Below, piece by piece: positions 1 through 9,116 of a stretch of 59,072 bases of DNA. This DNA is from Weissella minor (lineage in GTDB: Bacteria > Bacillota > Bacilli > Lactobacillales > Lactobacillaceae). Numbering within the stretch: position 1 is the first letter of the stretch; every line of letters starts with the position of its first letter. The notes under the pieces were generated by a model. The model did not search any database. It was not told the origin of the DNA and saw only the letters and a list, made by a program, of their open reading frames with translations. The translations under genes were made by a program, and so were the position numbers. The DNA is taken from the NCBI RefSeq assembly GCF_001437425.1, contig NZ_JQCD01000004.1, positions 1-59,072 of the forward strand, given 5' to 3'.

Positions 1-60
1 ACATTTGTTTATATCGAAACGATATTCAGTTTTCAATGATCTACTTTGTTAGACGAAAGG
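1..60 (-). other. rRNA operon leader (pre-16S), running off the left edge
   Basis: Read on the minus strand this stretch contains the motif ATTGAAAACTGAATA, a type of sequence common in Lactobacillales rRNA leaders and spacers. It lies directly downstream of two strong tandem promoters that point out of the window. The 16S gene itself is not in the window, so its identity is inferred from the promoter arrangement and this motif. Confidence 0.65.
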
Positions 61-83
61 TAACTCCCTTACGCAACTTTTAT

Positions 84-112
84 ATTATAGCAACTATCTA
101 AAACTTAGTCAA
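84..112 (-). promoter_or_regulatory. rRNA operon promoter P2
   Basis: On the minus strand TTGACT (107-112) and TATAAT (84-89) are separated by exactly 17 bases. This near-consensus sigma-A promoter reads toward the left edge and into the pre-16S leader. Confidence 0.85.
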
Positions 113-181
113 GCAATTAATTTACCAAAAGTTTTTCAAATGCTGTTGTTGTGGCTGTCACAGCTCGTGACAACTCTTAAG

Positions 182-210
182 ATAATACAGATATATCGCG
201 CAATTGTCAA
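182..210 (-). promoter_or_regulatory. rRNA operon promoter P1
   Basis: On the minus strand TTGACA (205-210) and TATTAT (182-187) are separated by 17 bases, about 100 bases upstream of a second near-consensus promoter. Tandem P1/P2 promoters are typical of rRNA operons in Firmicutes. Confidence 0.85.
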
Positions 211-226
211 TCAATTTTTGCAAATA

Positions 227-266
227 AAAAAAGCGAATCTCAGCAACCGCTGTAACTCGCTTTTTT
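227..266 (-). terminator. Terminator after lysS
   Basis: A hairpin whose outer stem AAAAAAGCGA pairs with TCGCTTTTTT and whose inner stem ACAGC pairs with GCTG, followed by a T run on the minus strand. It begins just after the lysS stop codon and separates lysS from the rRNA promoters. Confidence 0.85.
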
Positions 267-267
267 A

Positions 268-1770
<1,503 letters not shown>

Positions 1771-1845
1771 CTAATTTACTTATATTTGTAAAACATTCTA
1801 CTTAAGTTTGCCAAGCTCACGCCCATTTTGCAAGACCTAACCTGA

Positions 1846-2736
1846 TTATTTCTGCTCAATTTCAGCAATGAGCGCTTCTAATTCAGTTGCATCAAAGACA
1901 ATCTCTTTACCTGTAAAGCGATCTGTAATATTGAGGGCATGGTCTTTTGCCAAAATATCTTTCAATTCAGCCACCGGCATGGTCTTAAGCATTTGTGCAT
2001 ACCGTTCCTTTGAAATTTCAGGATAAGCAGTAATCTCAGTCGTATCGACTTGTTCAACATCCTTTGCCCCAAATAGTTCATCAATTAACAACATCGGATT
2101 ATGTTGTTCCTTTAATAATGAACCAATCGCTGGATAGTGTGACAATTTATCTTCCAAACTATCCAAATCTGCATCTGTTGCATCAGGCAATGCTGAGATA
2201 ATAAATCCGCCTGCCGAAACAACCGCACCTGCGTCATCCAAATCAACTGACACCGCAACAGCTGAAGGAATTTGCTCTGACTTGGCCATATAGTAAGTCA
2301 AATCATCACCAATTTCACCAGTTGCCAATTGCACTTGCCCCGTAAATGGTTCCATGTCTTCACCCATGTCCTTTGTTACGGTCAAAAATCCATTAACACC
2401 CACAGCAGCCCCTACGGATTGAGCACCATCTTCTTGGACCGGTAAATCAACTTCTGGGTTTGACACATAGCCACGGACTTGTCCTTCAGCTGATGTTTCC
2501 ACCACAATTTTTCCAGCCGGTCCATTTCCATCAATGGTTAATACCAAACGGTCGTCATCTTTAAGCAACGCGTTTGATAGTAATAGTCCACCGATTAATG
2601 CTCGTCCCAAAATGGTTACACCTAATTTCGAAGCATGGTGATAACCTGAAATTTCTTGAATCATGTCCGTTGCATCAACGGCAATGGCACGAAAAGCATT
2701 ATTTTTTGTGACTGCACGCACTAATTCATCTGTCAT
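1846..2736 (-). CDS. hslO: Hsp33-family chaperone lacking all zinc/redox cysteines
   Basis: The 296-aa protein aligns with Hsp33 along its whole length: the N-terminal dimerisation/substrate fold (for example SGYHHASKLGVTILGRALIGGLL) and a C-terminal domain from about residue 234. Canonical Hsp33 carries CxC and CxxC motifs that bind zinc and form disulfides on oxidation, which turns the holdase on. Here the equivalent positions read Pro239-Glu-Ile241 (before SKER) and Asp272-Arg-Phe-Thr275 (before GK), and the protein has no cysteine at all. The redox switch is therefore absent while the flanking residues SKER and FxGK remain recognisable. It sits between ftsH and lysS, the usual place for hslO in Lactobacillales. 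Family assignment is firm. Whether it is a constitutive chaperone or has another trigger is unknown. Confidence 0.93.
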   Translation of the reverse strand: MTDELVRAVTKNNAFRAIAVDATDMIQEISGYHHASKLGVTILGRALIGGLLLSNALLKDDDRLVLTIDGNGPAGKIVVETSAEGQVRGYVSNPEVDLPVQEDGAQSVGAAVGVNGFLTVTKDMGEDMEPFTGQVQLATGEIGDDLTYYMAKSEQIPSAVAVSVDLDDAGAVVSAGGFIISALPDATDADLDSLEDKLSHYPAIGSLLKEQHNPMLLIDELFGAKDVEQVDTTEITAYPEISKERYAQMLKTMPVAELKDILAKDHALNITDRFTGKEIVFDATELEALIAEIEQK

Positions 2737-2804
2737 AACTATTTTTCCTCTTCTCTGAATTCATATTTGTTATTATACGCTATCTATTCATGACTAATAA
2801 ATAC

Positions 2805-2836
2805 AAAAAAGGACCAATCGCGTGATTAGTCCTTTA
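2805..2836 (-). terminator. Terminator after ftsH
   Basis: Minus-strand hairpin with stem AAAGGACTAATC paired to GATTGGTCCTTT and loop ACGC, followed by a T run. It lies just past the ftsH stop codon. Confidence 0.85.
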
Positions 2837-2848
2837 AGTTGCAATAGA

Positions 2849-4927
2849 TTACAATTCATCATCACTATCTTGATCCGGTGTGATTTTCTCATCCGTATCC
2901 TTAAGTGGTTCTGGTTCAACTTCTGTTTGCTTGTGGTTAACTGCCGCACGCGCTTCTTCGTATGACATTGGCTTAGCTTCTTCTGGTTGAACTTGTTTTT
3001 CATTAGGCATATGCCCAGTTTCAAACAAACTCAAGATTTGCTTTTCATCCAAAGTCTCATATTCAAGTAGTGCTTGCGCAATTGCTTCATGCTTGTCTTG
3101 GTATTCGGCAATGATTGACATAGCAGTATTGTAACCGTCAGATGTCAAACGACGAACTTCATCATCAATAACCTTTGCTGTGTCTTCTGAGTAAGTAAGC
3201 CCATTTCGACCCATTGAAGGTGTATTGTGGTTTTCAAGTTCAACCATACCAAGCTTATCTGACATTCCATATTGCGTGACCATTGAACGCGCAATTTGCG
3301 TTGCTTGTTGGAAGTCATTTGAAGCTCCGGAAGATTGTTGGTCAAACATGAACATTTCTGCTGCACGTCCACCCATCAATCCAGCGATTTGATCGTTAGC
3401 ATCTTGCTTTGACATCAACATTTGATCTTCACGTGGCAACATAATGGCATATCCGCCAGCGCGTCCACGAGGAACAATTGTCACCTTGTGCACAACACGT
3501 GCATCATTCAAAACAAGTCCCACAATTGCGTGTCCCGCTTCGTGGTAAGCAACCGTCTTACGTTCCTTAGCAGAAACAACACGATCCTTCTTAGCTGGAC
3601 CAGCAATCACACGATCTTCAGCTTCATCCACGTTTAAGGCAGTAATTGTCGTTTGGTTTTGACGTGCTGCCAACAACGCTGCTTCATTCAACAAGTTCTC
3701 TAAGTCCGCTCCAACAAATCCTGGCGTTTGCTTAGCAACTTCCTTTAGATCAACACTTGAATCCAATGGCTTGTTCTTTGCATGAACCTTCAAGATAGCT
3801 TCACGACCCTTAACGTCAGGTTGTCCAACCAGAATCTTACGATCGAAACGACCTGGACGAAGCAAAGCTGGGTCCAAAACATCAGAACGGTTAGTAGCGG
3901 CCATCACAATGATACCTTCGCTACCTGAGAACCCATCCATTTCAACCAAAATTTGGTTCAATGTTTGTTCACGTTCATCGTTTCCACCACCGGTACCTGA
4001 ACCACGTTGACGACCAACCGCGTCAATTTCGTCAATAAAGATGATCGCTGGTGCAACCTTCTTAGCAGTTTCAAACAAGTCACGTACACGACTTGCTCCA
4101 ACCCCGACGAACATTTCAACGAAATCAGACCCTGAAATTGAGAAGAATGGTACCTTTGATTCACCCGCTACGGCACGAGCCAATAACGTTTTACCTGTTC
4201 CTGGAGGTCCCTCTAACAAGACACCAGCCGGGATACGGGCACCTAACTTACTAAACTTAGATGGGTCACGCAAGAATTCAACCACTTCGACCAATTCTTG
4301 CTTTTCTTCTTCAGCACCTGCAACATCTTCAAAACGAACTTTGTTCTCGCTTGGGTCTTGTGGCTTAGCCTTAGACTTACCAACACCCATGATGTTACCA
4401 CCGCCACGGCCACCTTGACCGCCGCCTTGCATGCTACTCATCATGAAGTAGAACAAACCAACCATTAATAGAACTGGCAACATGGTTACAAGCATCGTAC
4501 CCCAAAAGTTTGAGGCCTGTGGCTTTGTTGTTAAGTCCGTATCTGTATCAGTGGCATCCTTTTGGATGTCTGAAATAACGCTACCATTGCTGACAACTTG
4601 TGTTTCAAACTTCTTTGTCTTTGTATCTGAATCAGACAAAAGATTACCAAAAAGGCCATTGTTTTCTTTCTTACTGTCATCAGAGTTAGATTGTGCTTCA
4701 CGGAATTCACCCGTAATGTCATACACACCTGCTCCAGGCTGAACAGTGATTTTTTTGATTTTTTTGTCCTGTAAATCAGTCACAAATTCTGTTGTCGTCA
4801 AAGTTTTCGTTGTGGTTGTTTGAGTAGGTCCTGCAACCCAGTAAAATAATCCCAAAAATCCTAACGCTAAGATGACATAGAATAGACTATTACGTACAAA
4901 ACCATCATTGTTCTTAGGGTTTCGCAT
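2849..4927 (-). CDS. ftsH: ATP-dependent membrane zinc metalloprotease FtsH
   Basis: FtsH is a hexameric membrane AAA+ protease that degrades misfolded membrane proteins and regulators. The 692-aa protein has membrane segments at about residues 13-32 and 141-163. The AAA module has Walker A GPPGTGKT at 240-247 and Walker B IIFIDE near 295-300. The M41 protease zinc site HEAGH is at 462-466. Between the two membrane segments the extracytoplasmic domain is Asp/Ser/Lys-rich, and the C-terminal tail is acidic, with many Glu and Asp after residue 650. A strong AGGAGG precedes the ATG. It follows hpt by 63 bases and closes the tilS-hpt-ftsH cluster. It has no cysteine. Confidence 0.98.
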   Translation of the reverse strand: MRNPKNNDGFVRNSLFYVILALGFLGLFYWVAGPTQTTTTKTLTTTEFVTDLQDKKIKKITVQPGAGVYDITGEFREAQSNSDDSKKENNGLFGNLLSDSDTKTKKFETQVVSNGSVISDIQKDATDTDTDLTTKPQASNFWGTMLVTMLPVLLMVGLFYFMMSSMQGGGQGGRGGGNIMGVGKSKAKPQDPSENKVRFEDVAGAEEEKQELVEVVEFLRDPSKFSKLGARIPAGVLLEGPPGTGKTLLARAVAGESKVPFFSISGSDFVEMFVGVGASRVRDLFETAKKVAPAIIFIDEIDAVGRQRGSGTGGGNDEREQTLNQILVEMDGFSGSEGIIVMAATNRSDVLDPALLRPGRFDRKILVGQPDVKGREAILKVHAKNKPLDSSVDLKEVAKQTPGFVGADLENLLNEAALLAARQNQTTITALNVDEAEDRVIAGPAKKDRVVSAKERKTVAYHEAGHAIVGLVLNDARVVHKVTIVPRGRAGGYAIMLPREDQMLMSKQDANDQIAGLMGGRAAEMFMFDQQSSGASNDFQQATQIARSMVTQYGMSDKLGMVELENHNTPSMGRNGLTYSEDTAKVIDDEVRRLTSDGYNTAMSIIAEYQDKHEAIAQALLEYETLDEKQILSLFETGHMPNEKQVQPEEAKPMSYEEARAAVNHKQTEVEPEPLKDTDEKITPDQDSDDEL

Positions 4928-4990
4928 CTATTCCTCCTACGAACGTCGCCATATGACGACATCCGATTACTTTAATTAAATTGCTTTTGG

Positions 4991-5587
4991 TTAATGTTCC
5001 GGCGTGATGTCAGTTGTATCAACTAAACCAGCATGTTCTGGATCATAAACAGATGGCTTAAGTACACCCACGTAAGGCAAGTTTCGATACAATTGCTTGT
5101 AATCTAGTCCATAACCCACCACGAAGGCCTTAGGCACATCAAATCCAACATAATCTACATGTGCTTCAACAACACGTCCGTCTTTCTTATCCAAAAGACT
5201 CGCAACTTTAACTGACTTCGCACCACGTGCTTCCAGCAGATCCTTCATAAATTGCAATGAACGACCAGTATCAACAATATCTTCCATGATAATGATGTCG
5301 CGACCGGCAATATCTGTTTGTAAGTCAACCACTAAATCAACTTCCCCGGCAGAAGCAATTCCACCGTGATAGCTTGATACATCAATGAATTCGACTTCTG
5401 CATATTGCATATATCGCATCACGTCAACTGTCCACAATACAGCCCCTTTCAAAACTGAAAGAATGACTGGTGTCCGGCCTTCATAATCAGCCGCTAATTG
5501 TGAACCAACTCGCTTTGCTGCTTCTGCAATGTCTTTTTCACTATATAAAACGCGTTCAATATCGTTATTCATGTCCCACTGGTTCAT
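4991..5587 (-). CDS. hpt: Hypoxanthine phosphoribosyltransferase
   Basis: Hpt salvages hypoxanthine and guanine to IMP and GMP using PRPP. The PRPP-binding loop is visible as IIIMEDIVDTGRSL near residues 97-110, and the C-terminal FVVGYGLDYKQLYRNLPYVGVL is typical of bacterial Hpt. The length of 198 aa is slightly above the usual 180-185 because of short extensions at both ends. TAGGAG stands about 10 bases before the chosen ATG; a second in-frame ATG five codons in is possible. Neighbours tilS and ftsH give the conserved tilS-hpt-ftsH order found across Firmicutes. Confidence 0.96.
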   Translation of the reverse strand: MNQWDMNNDIERVLYSEKDIAEAAKRVGSQLAADYEGRTPVILSVLKGAVLWTVDVMRYMQYAEVEFIDVSSYHGGIASAGEVDLVVDLQTDIAGRDIIIMEDIVDTGRSLQFMKDLLEARGAKSVKVASLLDKKDGRVVEAHVDYVGFDVPKAFVVGYGLDYKQLYRNLPYVGVLKPSVYDPEHAGLVDTTDITPEH

Positions 5588-5703
5588 GTAGTCCGCTCTC
5601 CTAAAATCTATTTCACCTATCGTTACACAGCATTAAGAGTAACACAAATAAAACAGAATGTTTAGCAAAATCATCAAAACAATGACAACTTTTTAATCAA
5701 AGC

Positions 5704-6681
5704 CTAATCCGTCGTCCTTAAGCACAACGAGCGCCCTGTCCGTTCTAATAAATCACCCTTTTCCAGGGCAATTTGTCCGGTTGAAACGCTCTGATTTCGC
5801 ATCAGTTGAATGGCTTGTGCTAATTGTTGCGCTTTGACATGATAAACCTGCTGTTGATTCAACCATTCTTGTAAAATAAATTGAATCGCTGCGTCTGGCA
5901 TTTGCCAGTCAAAACTGCCGTCTTCCAACGCCAAAATTTGACGCTTAATTTCTGGCTGAAGCAGATATTCCATCCCTGTTAATTGGTCTGCAACTTCTGT
6001 TATATGTTGCTCAGCTTGCTGATTAATCGTAACTAACTCCGGCATAACCCGATTACGAAGCCGATTACGGGCATATTGATTGTCCGCATTTGAACTATCC
6101 GTAATAAAAGCCTCTAAAGGTGCATTGAGTAGTGTAGCAAGCTGGGCTTTAGGTAAGCCTAAAAATGGCCGAACTAATTCAATCTGTTCCGTCAGGTTCG
6201 TGCGCATCTGCATCCCCTTTAATTGCGTTACTCGTCCACCTCGGATTAATTTATAGAGAATCGTTTCCGCTTGATCCGTTTCATGATGCGCCGTGACAAT
6301 TTTATTTGCACCAATCTCATTAGCAAACGCAATCAATGCCGCGTATCTTTTGTCGCGCGCTTGCGCTTCAATGCCAACAGTTGGTTGTTCATCCCAATTT
6401 AAATGCGCGATTTTTGTATGCGCTAACTGTTGATTAGCTTGAAAAGTTTGTTTTACTAATGCCTCTTCTTGCGCCACGTCTTCGCGCAAATGATGATTAA
6501 CATAAAGGGCACTTACTTTGGGCTGTAAATCGGCTGGCAATTGTTGTTGGGTCAACCAATTTAACAAAACCATTGAATCCTGCCCACCTGAAAAGGCAAC
6601 CAAGACATGATCAGAAGCATCAAACAACTGTGTTGCTTGAATCTGCTTTAATAATCGTTGTTGGACTTTATTCTGACGCAT
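5704..6681 (-). CDS. tilS: tRNA(Ile)-lysidine synthase, short form
   Basis: TilS converts C34 of the CAU-anticodon isoleucine tRNA to lysidine using lysine and ATP, so that the tRNA reads AUA. The N-terminal PP-loop ATPase motif SGGQDS is at residues 31-36, and the HHETDQAETILYKLIRG block is present. The protein has 325 aa against about 420-470 in most Firmicutes. It stops soon after the central helical domain with ALEKGDLLERTGRSLCLRTTD, so the C-terminal tRNA-binding domain appears absent or minimal. AGGAGG precedes the ATG. A terminator lies between divIC and this gene, so some independent transcription is likely. Confidence 0.93.
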   Translation of the reverse strand: MRQNKVQQRLLKQIQATQLFDASDHVLVAFSGGQDSMVLLNWLTQQQLPADLQPKVSALYVNHHLREDVAQEEALVKQTFQANQQLAHTKIAHLNWDEQPTVGIEAQARDKRYAALIAFANEIGANKIVTAHHETDQAETILYKLIRGGRVTQLKGMQMRTNLTEQIELVRPFLGLPKAQLATLLNAPLEAFITDSSNADNQYARNRLRNRVMPELVTINQQAEQHITEVADQLTGMEYLLQPEIKRQILALEDGSFDWQMPDAAIQFILQEWLNQQQVYHVKAQQLAQAIQLMRNQSVSTGQIALEKGDLLERTGRSLCLRTTD

Positions 6682-6708
6682 GAGCCCCTCCTTTTAATCC
6701 TTGTGGTA

Positions 6709-6735
6709 CAAAAAAACCGAGCATCAGCCCGGCTT
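6709..6735 (-). terminator. Terminator between divIC and tilS
   Basis: Minus-strand hairpin CCGGGC-TGAT-GCTCGG (one G-U pair) followed by seven T residues. It lies between the divIC stop and the tilS ribosome binding site, so it probably reduces readthrough into tilS. Confidence 0.75.
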
Positions 6736-6746
6736 CCTGCAATTAA

Positions 6747-7124
6747 TTATTTATCATCTGGCAAATTAAAGACCACTTCGCCTTCCTTTGAATAAAGGTA
6801 ACGGTCACGGGCAACCTTAGATAAATAATCATCATTTTTAAGATCTTTTTTCGTTTGCTTTAATTTTGCATTGGTTTCTTTAGCTGCGTCTAAGCTTTTC
6901 TGTTCTTTTTGTGTTGATTGAACAGCAGCTGAATAACGCACATAACGCGTTTGATACTGCCAAGCACACATAATCGTGATTAACAGTAACATCACAGCAC
7001 ATACAATCCGTCGACGACGGTGTACCTTGTTGTGATGCTCTAACTCTAGCGCCTGAACTTCTAGCGCACGTTGGCCGGCATCGTTCAATGGTTGAATATT
7101 TTGATTGCTTTGATATCTTGCCAT
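6747..7124 (-). CDS. divIC: Septum formation initiator, DivIC/FtsB family
   Basis: DivIC is a small bitopic membrane protein that forms a complex with FtsL and DivIB at the division septum. The 125-aa sequence has a cytoplasmic basic N-terminus (HRRRR near residues 35-39), one membrane segment at about 40-57 (IVCAVMLLLITIMCAW), and an extracellular coiled coil from about residue 65 to 100. It ends with the family signature DDYLSKVARDRYLYSKEGEVVF. It lies downstream of rqcP and upstream of tilS, as in Bacillus and lactobacilli. Confidence 0.93.
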   Translation of the reverse strand: MARYQSNQNIQPLNDAGQRALEVQALELEHHNKVHRRRRIVCAVMLLLITIMCAWQYQTRYVRYSAAVQSTQKEQKSLDAAKETNAKLKQTKKDLKNDDYLSKVARDRYLYSKEGEVVFNLPDDK

Positions 7125-7233
7125 TATCCGGCCCCTTTCATGCTTTTAAACAAAGTTCATTTCTCAACACCCATTACTTTATCTAAAAACACACCGTTTC
7201 TTAAGACCTATACGCAAAACTTAACATTTTCAT

Positions 7234-7260
7234 ATAAAAGCCTAACGGATTGTTAGGCTT
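7234..7260 (-). terminator. Terminator overlapping the rqcP stop codon
   Basis: Minus-strand perfect stem AGCCTAAC-AATCC-GTTAGGCT followed by TTTT. The 5' arm includes the rqcP stop codon, so termination is fused to the gene end. Confidence 0.75.
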
Positions 7261-7525
7261 CCTCTCCATCCGTTACGTAAGTTTCATCAACAATGTGATA
7301 CATCTCTGCTGACTCATCTTTTTTCGTTGTTTCCACAATTTTATCAATTTGCAAAACAGAGGTCTTGTTTCCAAAGCGGATTGTTAATTCATCCCCTTCA
7401 CTCACATCACTTGAAGACTTAGCAGTCTTTCCATTAATATCGATTCGGCCTTGATCCGCAATCTCTTTGGCAACGCTTCGACGCTTAATCAAGCGTGAAA
7501 CCTTTAAAAATTTATCTAATCGCAT
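7253..7525 (-). CDS. rqcP: S4-domain RNA-binding protein RqcP (YabO/Hsp15-like)
   Basis: In Bacillus subtilis RqcP (YabO) acts with RqcH on stalled 60S-like 50S-peptidyl-tRNA complexes, helping addition of C-terminal alanine tails to nascent chains. The 90-aa protein has an N-terminal S4 domain, MRLDKFLKVSRLIKRRSVAKE, followed by GRIDINGKTAKSSSDVSEGDELTIRFG. An acidic tail rich in Lys/Glu/Asp follows. It overlaps the 3' end of the flippase gene by 14 bases, so the two are translationally linked. The order flippase-rqcP-divIC is conserved in Firmicutes. Confidence 0.92.
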   Translation of the reverse strand: MRLDKFLKVSRLIKRRSVAKEIADQGRIDINGKTAKSSSDVSEGDELTIRFGNKTSVLQIDKIVETTKKDESAEMYHIVDETYVTDGEEA

Positions 7526-9104
7526 CTGATTTTCCTTTCATTAAAACAACTAGTTTTTCACCCTTAGGTAAAGCTAGGAGTTCCTGTTCATTTAATATCT
7601 TTAAACGCAATAACAGTGCCACACCAACAATCGCCCCACTACCGGCTGCAAGGATCGTGGTTAAGATACTGGCACCACGTCCCAGTCCAAATATCTGATC
7701 ACCTAACATCCGGACTCCAATTGCCACGACCATCATTGCCATCAACATGCCGACCACGCGGAACCACCAGTTCCAAGTGAACATGCCGCGCCATAATGGA
7801 CGAGGTAACTGATACATACTATAAACAAGTAAGGGCAATAATGCTAGCATTGTCGCCACTGATGCACCCACAATCGCAAATTGTGGCATCAGCAAATTAT
7901 TTAACCCATATTTCAACACCAAGGTCACTCCAATCATCGTGATTAAGCCCTTAGTGCGATTCATACTTTGCAAGACACTGGCCAACACCGTAATCAATGT
8001 TGCTGGCACAATAATTGTGACATACCACATCAAGGCGCTATCTCCTTCACGCGAACTAAACAAAAATTGATTAATCACCGGCATAATCGCAATCAAGCCA
8101 ACGGGCGTCAAAAGTGACACGATTAACGTAATCCGCAAGGTCGTCTGAAAGGTCGCTTTCAGCGCTGCGTCTTCGTGCGCCTCAAAATGGGCGTGCAAAG
8201 TTGGTAATAAGGCCGTGCCAACGCCAGTCGCAACAACCATCCCGAGTTGAACCAACGGTTGTCCACGGTCATAGACCCCTTTCGTTGTTTCGGCCACATG
8301 ACTCGCCATGCCCCCTTGCTCCAGCAAACCCTTAATTGTAAAGGAATCAATCAGTTGTAAGAAGACCAAAAGGGCTGCTAACACTGCTAATAAAGTTCCT
8401 TCGCGCCAGAGTCGCCGGCCCAAAACACGCCAGCGTAAGTCTGCTGTCGCAGCTTTTGTTTGCCTTTGAAAAGGCCCAATTTGGCGAAAGGAACCCAGCA
8501 AATAGCTGCCTGTCGCCACCGCGGCAATGGTCGCACCGAAAGTCGCCCAAGTACCAATCTGGTAAGCGTTCCACGCTTGTTGCATCCCGAACCAGGCGAC
8601 CCCTAAGATAACTGCCACCCGCACAACTTGCTCAATCACTTGAGAAATTGCGGTCGGAACCATGTTGAACTGCCCTTGTGTGTACCCACGACTCGTAGCT
8701 AAGACTGGCATGAACAAAAACATCCAGGCCACAGCCTTAATTTCTGGTGCTAAGAGCGCATCATTCATGGCATTAGCAATGACATTTGCACCAAAATAAA
8801 TACCTACAAAAATCAGGACACTAATCCCCGTTAATAGCCAAAACAAACGCCGTGCGACTAACTGCTTAGCCGCTTGGGTTGGTTGTTCAGCCACCATTTT
8901 AGAAATGAATAACGGCCAGCCACTCAAGGCCATCACCATACCAATCCCATAAATGGGGTAGACCTGCTGATAGACATAGAAGCCTTGGTTCCCGACAATA
9001 TTTTGAAAGGGTACCCGATAGACGGCACTTAATATTTTAGCAATAATCCCGGCAAGCGCTAAGACACCTGCTCCCGCAAAAATACGCTGTTGTTGTTTCG
9101 CCAT
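7512..9104 (-). CDS. Polysaccharide/lipid flippase of the MOP superfamily (SpoVB/YabM/MurJ-like)
   Basis: This 530-aa protein has about 14 hydrophobic segments across its whole length and the N-terminal pattern FAGAGVLALAGIIAKILSAVYRVPFQNIVG that is typical of the SpoVB/YabM branch of the MOP exporter superfamily. Members flip undecaprenyl-linked precursors such as lipid II or polysaccharide units across the membrane. It follows mfd by 12 bases and overlaps rqcP, matching the Bacillus yabM position. Which lipid-linked substrate it moves cannot be read from sequence. It has no cysteine. Confidence 0.88.
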   Translation of the reverse strand: MAKQQQRIFAGAGVLALAGIIAKILSAVYRVPFQNIVGNQGFYVYQQVYPIYGIGMVMALSGWPLFISKMVAEQPTQAAKQLVARRLFWLLTGISVLIFVGIYFGANVIANAMNDALLAPEIKAVAWMFLFMPVLATSRGYTQGQFNMVPTAISQVIEQVVRVAVILGVAWFGMQQAWNAYQIGTWATFGATIAAVATGSYLLGSFRQIGPFQRQTKAATADLRWRVLGRRLWREGTLLAVLAALLVFLQLIDSFTIKGLLEQGGMASHVAETTKGVYDRGQPLVQLGMVVATGVGTALLPTLHAHFEAHEDAALKATFQTTLRITLIVSLLTPVGLIAIMPVINQFLFSSREGDSALMWYVTIIVPATLITVLASVLQSMNRTKGLITMIGVTLVLKYGLNNLLMPQFAIVGASVATMLALLPLLVYSMYQLPRPLWRGMFTWNWWFRVVGMLMAMMVVAIGVRMLGDQIFGLGRGASILTTILAAGSGAIVGVALLLRLKILNEQELLALPKGEKLVVLMKGKSDAIR

Positions 9105-9116
9105 ATGTCGCTACCT

